A stretch of DNA of 5,018 bases, taken from assembly GCA_009787135.1 (NCBI GenBank), contig WRGP01000092.1, positions 1-5,018 on the forward strand. The letters are read 5' to 3'. Below, piece after piece: positions 1-4,648 of this stretch; the first letter of the stretch is position 1, and each line of letters opens with the position of its first letter. The DNA is from Bacillota bacterium. GTDB lineage: Bacteria > Bacillota > Clostridia > Christensenellales > Aristaeellaceae. The notes beneath the pieces are model-generated. The model was not told the DNA's origin. It ran no database searches and was given only the letters and a program-made list of their open reading frames with translations. The position numbers were made by a program, and so were the translations under genes.

Positions 1-1046
1 GGCGCGCGTTCGAAAACGGGCGCATCGACCTGTCGCAGGCCGAAGGGGCCATGCTGCTCATCGGCGCGCAGGGGGAGGCCGCGGCGCGCGCCGCGCTGCG
101 CCAGATGGACGGCGCGGTGTCCCTGCGGGTGCGCAAGGCACAGGACAGGCTCACCGCCATGCTGGCTGAAATCGCGGCCTGTACCGACTTCCCCGACGAA
201 ATCGAAGAAGCGCCCACCGCGCGAAACCTCCTCCGCGAGGCGGTTTCCCTGGCCGCGGATTTGCGCGCCGCCTGCGACGCCCGGCAGGGCCGCGTGCTGG
301 CCCATGGGCTGGACGTTGTCATCGCGGGCAAGCCAAACGTGGGCAAAAGCTCGCTGCTCAACGCTCTGCTGGGCGAAACCCGCGCCATTGTCACCAGCCA
401 GCCCGGCACCACGCGCGACACGGTGCACGGCTCGCTGTCGCTCTCCGGCGTGACTGTGAACCTCACGGATACCGCCGGTCTGCGCGCGGCGGAGGGCGAG
501 GCGGAGGCCATGGGTGTGGATCGTGCCAGGCGTCTCATGGCGGCGGCGGATCTGCTGCTCATCGTTCTGGACGCGTCCGCGCCTGTGTCAACGGAGGATC
601 ATCAGCTGCTCCGCGATACGAAAAGCGCGCCTCGGCTGGTGCTTCTCAACAAAGCCGACCTCCCATTCCGCGGCACGGGTTCTTTGGATTCGTGCCATAA
701 AGAGAGTAACAAGATCCCAGCCAATCCATCGGCTCTCCCGCATGATCTGGCTATTTCCGCGCGGACGGGCGAAGGCATCGACGCCCTGCGGGCGCGGCTC
801 GGCGCGGCCGCTTTGGGCACGCGGACGGGCAGCGCGCTCTTCACCCAAGCGCGGCACGCGGACGCCGCCGGGCGTGCGGCCGCCCATCTGGAGGAGATGG
901 CCCGCGCGCTCGCGGACGGTATGCCCGTGGATTTCGCGGCCGTGGACGCGCGCGAAGCGCTGAGCGCGCTGGGTGAAATCACCGGTGAAAATGTTGAGGA
1001 AAGCGTTGTGGACGCGGTGTTTCGTGATTTTTGCGTGGGGAAGTGA
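1..1046 (+). CDS. mnmE: tRNA modification GTPase MnmE (TrmE), C-terminal part, 5' end outside window
   Basis: MnmE works with MnmG to place the carboxymethylaminomethyl (or aminomethyl) group on the wobble uridine of certain tRNAs. The reading frame is open from base 3, so the gene enters from the left edge; about 347 residues are visible. The family is usually about 450-460 residues, so the N-terminal tetrahydrofolate-binding domain is missing from view. Seen here: the start of the helical domain (RAFENGRIDLSQAEG), the G1 P-loop GKPNVGKS (bases 327-350), the switch segment SQPGTTRD, the G3 motif DTAG, the G4 motif NKAD, a G5-like ISARTGEG, a second helical part, and the family's C-terminal FCVGK, whose Cys is the conserved catalytically important one. 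The stretch between G4 and G5 is about 31 residues, somewhat longer than I expect. It stops 7 bp before a convergent gene. mnmG does not follow it. Identity is very secure. Confidence 0.97.
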   Translation, partial: RAFENGRIDLSQAEGAMLLIGAQGEAAARAALRQMDGAVSLRVRKAQDRLTAMLAEIAACTDFPDEIEEAPTARNLLREAVSLAADLRAACDARQGRVLAHGLDVVIAGKPNVGKSSLLNALLGETRAIVTSQPGTTRDTVHGSLSLSGVTVNLTDTAGLRAAEGEAEAMGVDRARRLMAAADLLLIVLDASAPVSTEDHQLLRDTKSAPRLVLLNKADLPFRGTGSLDSCHKESNKIPANPSALPHDLAISARTGEGIDALRARLGAAALGTRTGSALFTQARHADAAGRAAAHLEEMARALADGMPVDFAAVDAREALSALGEITGENVEESVVDAVFRDFCVGK

Positions 1047-1053
1047 TAGATGC

Positions 1054-1431
1054 CTACATAGTTTGCCTCCAAGCGCTTATATGCTTTTGTATTGCCATAA
1101 AACTTTGCTCGCTCATGTCATGCTCCATTTTGCAGGCGTCCCGCACGGCTATTTCCCTGTCTACCCCTAAAAAAATCAACCAATCGGAAATCAATAGGTG
1201 GCGCTCATACATTCTTTGCGCTATTTCCCGCCCGCTTTCCGTCAGCGTAATGTAACCGTCCGTATCCATAATGATATGCCCATTGGTACGCAGTTTTTTC
1301 ATCGCGACGCTTACGCTGGGTTTCGAGTACACAAGCTCGTTTACAATATCAATCGAACGTACCGGCTTGCCGCAGTGGCCCAGCATCAGGATCGTCTCCA
1401 GGTAATTTTCCTCCGACGCGTTTGTTTTCAA
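1054..1431 (-). CDS. DtxR/MntR-family metal-dependent transcriptional repressor (short form)
   Basis: A 125-residue cytoplasmic DNA-binding regulator. Residues 1-70 form the winged helix: SEENYLETI at the N-terminus, recognition helix around SKPSVSVAMKKL (36-47), and a wing with DGYITLT. Residues 71-125 form the dimerisation and metal-binding domain. The C-terminal SH3-like domain of DtxR/IdeR (about 226 residues) is absent, so overall size is like MntR. Candidate metal ligands are Glu12, His78, Cys100, Glu103 and His104, in the pattern DACKMEH, which resembles DtxR/IdeR (DACRWEH) more than MntR (Glu at the Cys position). The start is TTG at 1431, behind a purine-rich Shine-Dalgarno (AGGAGG at 1441-1446, 9-nt gap). 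The gene is divergent from feoAB, so its likely job is iron-dependent repression of feo and of itself. Family is secure; the metal (Fe over Mn) is inferred from Cys100 and the neighbours. Confidence 0.93.
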   Translation of the reverse strand: MKTNASEENYLETILMLGHCGKPVRSIDIVNELVYSKPSVSVAMKKLRTNGHIIMDTDGYITLTESGREIAQRMYERHLLISDWLIFLGVDREIAVRDACKMEHDMSEQSFMAIQKHISAWRQTM

Positions 1432-1448
1432 CGCACCTCCCCTCCTCC
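1432..1448 (-). promoter_or_regulatory. Shine-Dalgarno supporting the TTG start of the repressor
   Basis: Read on the minus strand, the bases before TTG at 1431 are GGAGGAGGGGAGGTGCG. They contain two possible anti-SD matches: AGGAGG at 1446-1441 with a 9-nt spacer, and GGAGGT at 1440-1435 with only 3 nt. The first is better placed. This strong site compensates for the rare TTG start codon and supports that start, because the protein then begins at the usual family N-terminus. Confidence 0.75.
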
Positions 1449-1450
1449 AC

Positions 1451-1468
1451 AGTTATTTTTAACTAACT
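1451..1468. promoter_or_regulatory. Degenerate third operator at the repressor's own promoter
   Basis: AGTTAT-N6-CTAACT has the same spacing as the two perfect sites in the feo leader and matches them at 9 of 12 arm positions. The inner core reads TTAT-N6-CTAA, one base off TTAG-N6-CTAA. It lies 1 nt downstream of the predicted -10 of the repressor promoter, over the expected start point. The arms also form AGTTA/TAACT, a perfect 5-bp inverted repeat. Because the area is AT-rich, chance is harder to exclude here than for the perfect sites. Confidence 0.45.
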
Positions 1469-1469
1469 C

Positions 1470-1498
1470 ACCATACCATAGACAAGAAAAAAACTCAA
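1470..1498 (-). promoter_or_regulatory. Predicted sigma-A promoter of the repressor gene
   Basis: On the minus strand, TTGAGT (1498-1493) and TATGGT (1475-1470) are separated by exactly 17 nt, so each hexamer differs from consensus at one or two positions. Transcription would start near 1463, giving a leader of about 30 nt before the TTG start. A second TATGGT overlaps at 1480-1475 but has only a 12-nt spacer. The start site falls inside the degenerate operator at 1451-1468, which suggests autoregulation. Confidence 0.6.
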
Positions 1499-1517
1499 TA
1501 GAAAGCAAATTTTTAGA

Positions 1518-1546
1518 TTGACAAAAAAATAGGCACGTGCTATGAT
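1518..1546 (+). promoter_or_regulatory. Predicted sigma-A promoter of the feo operon
   Basis: A perfect -35 hexamer TTGACA (1518-1523), a 17-nt spacer and a -10 of TATGAT (1541-1546, one mismatch from TATAAT) make an intrinsically strong promoter. Transcription should begin near 1553, leaving a leader of about 70 nt before feoA. A strong core promoter followed immediately by operator palindromes fits a gene set that is on by default and blocked by a metal-loaded repressor. The spacer contains the 8-bp palindrome GCACGTGC. Confidence 0.85.
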
Positions 1547-1552
1547 GTCCGT

Positions 1553-1570
1553 GGTTAGACACGGCTAACC
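1553..1570. promoter_or_regulatory. Operator 1: perfect GGTTAG-N6-CTAACC inverted repeat
   Basis: Two 6-bp arms are perfectly complementary and separated by ACACGG. The site begins 6 nt after the feo -10 element, so it covers the predicted transcription start; a bound dimer would block initiation. The core TTAG-N6-CTAA equals one of the two overlapping repeats within the 19-bp DtxR/IdeR box (TTAGGTTAGSCTAACCTAA). The divergent DtxR-family gene is the obvious candidate to bind it. Presence of the repeat is certain; the binding partner is inferred. Confidence 0.8.
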
Positions 1571-1586
1571 ATATATTTTCAGACAC

Positions 1587-1606
1587 AGGTTAGTTGCTAC
1601 TAACCT
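1587..1606. promoter_or_regulatory. Operator 2: perfect AGGTTAG-N6-CTAACCT inverted repeat
   Basis: Seven-base arms flank TTGCTA. The same GGTTAG/CTAACC arms and 6-bp gap as operator 1 recur, with centres 35 bp apart (1561.5 and 1596.5). It lies in the transcribed leader, about 35 nt after the predicted start and just before the feoA Shine-Dalgarno. It could add a second repressor dimer as a roadblock. The same sequence could form a small 7-bp hairpin in the mRNA, but the repetition at operator 1 argues for a DNA-level protein site. Confidence 0.78.
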
Positions 1607-1611
1607 TAAGC

Positions 1612-1623
1612 GAGGTGGATCCA
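1612..1623 (+). promoter_or_regulatory. feoA: Shine-Dalgarno that fixes the feoA start at TTG 1624
   Basis: GAGGTG (1612-1617) lies 6 nt before TTG at 1624. An upstream in-frame TTG at 1594 sits within operator 2 and has no ribosome site, and the in-frame GTG at 1615 is part of this Shine-Dalgarno. Starting at 1624 also gives the family-typical N-terminus MTLRELRVGQ. Confidence 0.75.
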
Positions 1624-1854
1624 TTGACACTGCGGGAACTGCGCGTAGGCCAAAGCGGCCGCGTCCTGACTGTCGGCGGTGAAAAGGCACTGCGGCGCCG
1701 GCTCCTTGAGATGGGCATCACGCCGCATACCATGATCACCGTGAAAAAAGCCGCGCCCATGGGCGACCCGATCGAATTGCTCTTGCGCGGATATGTTTTA
1801 ACCCTGCGCCTGGCGGACGCGCAAAAAATCACGGTGGAGGAGATAGCGCCATGA
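1624..1854 (+). CDS. feoA: Ferrous iron transport protein FeoA
   Basis: A 76-residue cytoplasmic protein with the FeoA SH3-like fold, which in the Fe(II) uptake system is thought to bind FeoB and influence its activity; its exact role is still debated. Family signatures are visible: LRELRVGQSGRVLTVGG at the N-terminus, RRRLLEMGITPHTMITV in the middle, then KKAAPMGDPIELLLRGY and LTLRLADAQKITVEE at the end. The APMGDP turn and RLLEMG are the best markers. The start is taken as TTG 1624 rather than the longer frame because of the Shine-Dalgarno. It is the first gene of the operon and ends in an ATGA overlap with feoB, implying translational coupling. Full-length, nothing unusual apart from the TTG start. 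Confidence 0.96.
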   Translation: MTLRELRVGQSGRVLTVGGEKALRRRLLEMGITPHTMITVKKAAPMGDPIELLLRGYVLTLRLADAQKITVEEIAP

Positions 1855-3896
1855 TCTTCGCACTGGCAGGCAACCAAAATTGCGGGAAAACCACGCTGTT
1901 TAACCAATTGACAGGCTCCAATCAGCATGTGGGCAATTTCCCCGGCGTAACGGTCGAGCAAAAAATCGGCCGCATCCTGGGGCGTCAGAAGGTATCCATC
2001 GTTGATTTGCCCGGCATTTATTCCCTATCCCCCTACACAAAGGAAGAGATGGTCACCCGCGATTTTTTGTTGAAGGATAAGCCGGACGGAATTATCAACA
2101 TCATAGACGCCACCAACATAGAGCGCAACCTGTACCTGACGCTGCAGCTCATTGAGCTTCAAATCCCCATGGTGCTGGCGCTGAATATGATGGACGAGGT
2201 GCGGGCCAACCACGAAAGCATAGACATCTCGCGTTTGCAGGAAGAGCTCGGCATTCCCGTCGTGCCCATCTCCGCGGCAAAAAAGCAGGGCCTGTCCGAA
2301 CTGGTGGAGCAGGCCATCCACACGGCGCAAACCTTTACAAAGCCCCAGCGCATAGACTTTTGCTCCGGCACGGTACATCGCGCCATCCACGCGATCGCGC
2401 ACCTGATTGAGGATCACGCGCAAAGGCTCGGCGTCCCTATGCGCTTTGCGGCGACAAAATTGGTAGAAGGCGACGAGCCCATCCTCCAAAGCCTCGCGCT
2501 TACGGAAAACGAAATCGATATGATCGAGCACGCCGTAGCCGAAATGGAAACGGAACTGGATACGGACAGGGAAGCGGCCTTAGCGGACATGCGCTATCAG
2601 TTTATCGAGGACATTTGCGGCAAATGCATCGCAAAACATGGAGAAAGCCGAGAATACCGGCGCAGCGTGGCCCTGGATTCCATCCTTACGCATAAGGTCT
2701 TGGCGATACCTTCTTTTCTGTGCATTATGCTCGCTGTTTTTGGGCTCACCTTTGGCGTCGTCGGCAGCCGGCTAAGCGACCTGCTGGTGCGGGGGCTGGA
2801 AAAATTAACCCAAATGGTTGACGCCGCGCTGACCGCGTATGGCCTCAACCCCGTGATCCATTCGCTGCTCATCGACGGCATCTTCTCCGGCGTGGGCGCT
2901 GTGCTCAGCTTTGTGCCCATCATCGTCACCCTGTTCTTCTTCCTGTCCATTTTGGAGGACAGCGGCTATATGGCAAGGGTGGCGTATGTAATGGACAAAC
3001 CCCTGCGCAAAATCGGCCTGTCCGGCCGCAGCTTTGTGCCGATGCTGATGGGATTTGGCTGCACCGTTCCGGCAGTCATGGCCACGCGCACGCTGGCCAG
3101 CGAGCGGGATCGAAAAATGACCATCTTCCTCACGCCCTTCATGAGTTGCAGCGCCAAACTCCCCATCTACGCCCTGTTTACCGCCGCGTTTTTCTCCAAA
3201 GCGCTTGTGGTGGGGGGCCGATATATGATAGGCCTTCCGGCGCTTGTGATGATGGGCCTGTACGTCATGGGCCTATTGTTTGGCATCCTTTCGGGCTTGC
3301 TCATGAAAAATACCGCCTTCAGAGGCGCACCCGTTCCCTTTGTGATGGAACTGCCCAACTATCGTTTCCCTTCGGCCAAAACCGTGCTGCTGCTCCTGTG
3401 GGATAAAGCCAAGGATTTCCTGCAAAGGGCGTTCACGGTGATCTTTCTGGCGACAATTGTCATCTGGTTCCTGCAAACCTTTGACGCGCGCATCAACCCC
3501 GTGGCCGACAGCGCGGACAGCATGCTGGCGGCAATTGGCCGTTTTATCACCGTGATCTTTGCGCCCCTTGGTTTTTCGGATTGGCGCATCGCTACCTCGC
3601 TTGTGGCAGGCTTCACCGCGAAGGAAGCGGTCATCAGCACCTTGGCTGTCCTGACCGGCTCTGGCGCGGCAGAGCTTGGCGATGTTTTGCATACGCTGTT
3701 CTCGCCGCTGTCCGCGTTTAGCTTCTTGACGTTTACCCTGCTCTACACGCCTTGCGTGGCCGCGATTTCCGCCGTAAGGCGTGAACTGGGCAGCACCTCC
3801 GGCACGATCTTTATGGTACTATACCAGACAGGCTTTGCGTGGCTTTCCGCCTTATCTGTTTACCAAATCGGCCGGCTTTTAGGGGGGACGGTATGA
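1851..3896 (+). CDS. feoB: Ferrous iron transporter FeoB
   Basis: The inner-membrane Fe(II) permease of the Feo system, 681 residues, a normal length. An N-terminal G-protein domain shows G1 GNQNCGKTT (7-15), G2 region VGNFPGVTVE (27-36), G3 DLPG (52-55), G4 NMMD (112-115) and G5-like ISAAKKQG (140-147). A helical GDI-like domain covers roughly 165-265. The membrane part starts near residue 283 and contains the two Gate repeats: Gate 1 around SFVPMLMGFGCTVPA (394-408, Cys404) and Gate 2 around MSCSAKLPIY (431-440, Cys433). Later signatures are LPNYRFP (501-507), GFTAKEAVIS (587-596) and YTPCVAAISAVRREL (632-646). P-loop has Gln where many FeoB proteins have Pro; I believe this variant is common in Clostridia. 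ATG 1851 follows GGAGGAG (1836-1842) with an 8-nt gap. Overlaps feoA and the next gene by ATGA. Confidence 0.98.
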   Translation: MIFALAGNQNCGKTTLFNQLTGSNQHVGNFPGVTVEQKIGRILGRQKVSIVDLPGIYSLSPYTKEEMVTRDFLLKDKPDGIINIIDATNIERNLYLTLQLIELQIPMVLALNMMDEVRANHESIDISRLQEELGIPVVPISAAKKQGLSELVEQAIHTAQTFTKPQRIDFCSGTVHRAIHAIAHLIEDHAQRLGVPMRFAATKLVEGDEPILQSLALTENEIDMIEHAVAEMETELDTDREAALADMRYQFIEDICGKCIAKHGESREYRRSVALDSILTHKVLAIPSFLCIMLAVFGLTFGVVGSRLSDLLVRGLEKLTQMVDAALTAYGLNPVIHSLLIDGIFSGVGAVLSFVPIIVTLFFFLSILEDSGYMARVAYVMDKPLRKIGLSGRSFVPMLMGFGCTVPAVMATRTLASERDRKMTIFLTPFMSCSAKLPIYALFTAAFFSKALVVGGRYMIGLPALVMMGLYVMGLLFGILSGLLMKNTAFRGAPVPFVMELPNYRFPSAKTVLLLLWDKAKDFLQRAFTVIFLATIVIWFLQTFDARINPVADSADSMLAAIGRFITVIFAPLGFSDWRIATSLVAGFTAKEAVISTLAVLTGSGAAELGDVLHTLFSPLSAFSFLTFTLLYTPCVAAISAVRRELGSTSGTIFMVLYQTGFAWLSALSVYQIGRLLGGTV

Positions 3897-4060
3897 ACCT
3901 TGCTGACTGTCTCATGCTTGGCGGGCTGATTGGCGCTGTTCTATGGGCCATCACACGGTTAGCCCATGGAAAAAAACACAGAAAAAACGGCTGCGCGTAT
4001 TGTCCGTATGGGTCAAATTGTGAAAACTGCGAGCCAAAAGGCAAGGACGGCCGTGCCTGA
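3893..4060 (+). CDS. FeoB-associated Cys-rich membrane protein
   Basis: A 55-residue protein. One membrane segment (about residues 5-22, LIGAVLWAI core) is followed by a basic patch HGKKHRK and a Cys-rich tail with Cys34, Cys37, Cys43 and Cys46 in a C-x2-C-x5-C-x2-C pattern (CAYCPYGSNCENC), plus Cys6 near the membrane segment. This matches the FeoB-associated Cys-rich family commonly found directly after feoB in Firmicutes. Its function is not established; metal handling at the mouth of FeoB, or a role analogous to FeoC, is plausible. The start is ATG 3893, overlapping the feoB stop as ATGA, behind AGGGGGG (3881-3887) with a 5-nt gap; a longer upstream frame only runs inside feoB. It ends 38 bp from a convergent gene. 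Confidence 0.88.
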   Translation: MNLADCLMLGGLIGAVLWAITRLAHGKKHRKNGCAYCPYGSNCENCEPKGKDGRA

Positions 4061-4092
4061 TATCGTTCTCCCGCCGCGTGAAAAATATCAGG
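4056..4092. repeat. 8-bp inverted repeat between convergent genes, possible weak bidirectional terminator
   Basis: CCTGATAT (4056-4063) and ATATCAGG (4085-4092) are perfectly complementary around a 21-nt loop. The left arm includes the stop codon of the Cys-rich protein gene, and the structure fills the 38-bp gap before the convergent methyltransferase gene. No T-run follows either arm, so it is not a canonical intrinsic terminator. No better terminator is visible for either transcript. Confidence 0.3.
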
Positions 4093-4098
4093 GACATG

Positions 4099-4596
4099 TC
4101 ATTCCCTTTGGCTGCGACCCGAAGTTGTAGGCTGTTTTGCGGCCTCCATCCCGAGCAGCCGCTCCTTCATTTCCACCCCGCCCGCATACCCAGTCAGCGC
4201 GCCCCCCGCGCCAATCACACGGTGGCATGGGATAAAAATCGAAATCGGGTTTCGCCCATTGGCGCGGCCCACAGCGCGGCATGCCTTGGGGTTTCCAATC
4301 CGCATCGCGACCTGCCCATAGGTGCGCGTCTCACCGTACGGAATGGTCAATAGCGTGTCCCACACGGCGCGTTCAAAGCGGGTGCCTATCGGCTGAAGCG
4401 GCAGGTCAAACGCGCGGCGCCTTCCCTCAAAATATTCAAAGAGCTGCTCCGCCGCGCGCCGGATCAGCGGCGTCTCCTCCGTTTCATACGCTTCAGGCCG
4501 CACGGTATGGCCGAAAAACACGTTCGCAATCGCCCCATCCGCCTCCGCGATGCCAATCCGCCCCGTCGGCATATCATAAAAAGAAGCCTTTTTCAT
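4099..4596 (-). CDS. ogt: Methylated-DNA--[protein]-cysteine S-methyltransferase (Ogt/AGT type)
   Basis: A 165-residue suicide repair protein that removes methyl or small alkyl groups from O6-alkylguanine (and O4-alkylthymine) onto its own cysteine. Residues 1-70 are the N-terminal RNase-H-like domain; the C-terminal catalytic domain starts near GTRFERAVWDTLLTIPYGET (71-90), with TYGQVA, RAVGRANGRNP (107-117, the helix-turn-helix and Asn-hinge region), the active site PCHRVIG (123-129, nucleophile Cys124), and GALTGYAGG followed by KERLL. Length and motifs are complete. The start is taken as ATG 4596, because GGGAGGAG (4612-4605) is 8 nt away; the upstream in-frame ATG at 4602 would be only 2 nt from it. 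A much longer open frame continues upstream but runs antisense to sigK and is not credible. The methyl-acceptor class is secure; Ogt versus Ada-C naming is convention. Confidence 0.95.
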   Translation of the reverse strand: MKKASFYDMPTGRIGIAEADGAIANVFFGHTVRPEAYETEETPLIRRAAEQLFEYFEGRRRAFDLPLQPIGTRFERAVWDTLLTIPYGETRTYGQVAMRIGNPKACRAVGRANGRNPISIFIPCHRVIGAGGALTGYAGGVEMKERLLGMEAAKQPTTSGRSQRE

Positions 4597-4636
4597 TTGC
4601 ATGTCTCCTCCCGCGCATTGCGTCATATCCTCTTGT

Positions 4637-4644
4637 AGGAGGTG
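4637..4644 (+). promoter_or_regulatory. sigK: Shine-Dalgarno of sigK
   Basis: AGGAGGTG at 4637-4644, a near-perfect anti-SD match; AGGAGG is 6 nt before ATG 4649. It fixes the start of the partial gene at the right edge and keeps the pro-sequence in frame. Confidence 0.8.
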
Positions 4645-4648
4645 GCCT

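Noticed and set aside
602..1072. Minus-strand 156-residue frame opposite mnmE
   Set aside because: It is a shadow of high-GC coding sequence: Ser/Ala/Arg-rich, without recognisable motifs, opposite a conserved gene.
1594..1623. Longer feoA starting at TTG 1594
   Set aside because: That codon lies within operator 2, has no Shine-Dalgarno, and adds residues not typical of FeoA.
1554..1623. Riboswitch or attenuator in the feo leader
   Set aside because: The leader is only about 70 nt, with two simple identical palindromes and no T-run or conserved aptamer core; repeated operators explain it better.
2025..2531. Minus-strand 168-residue frame opposite feoB
   Set aside because: No family resemblance, and it lies wholly opposite the conserved FeoB GTPase and helical domains.
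4622..4631. Possible sigma-E type element GTCATATCCT before sigK
   Set aside because: It partly resembles a sigma-E -35 or -10 element, but no partner element occurs at a 13-15 nt distance that leaves room for the ribosome site.
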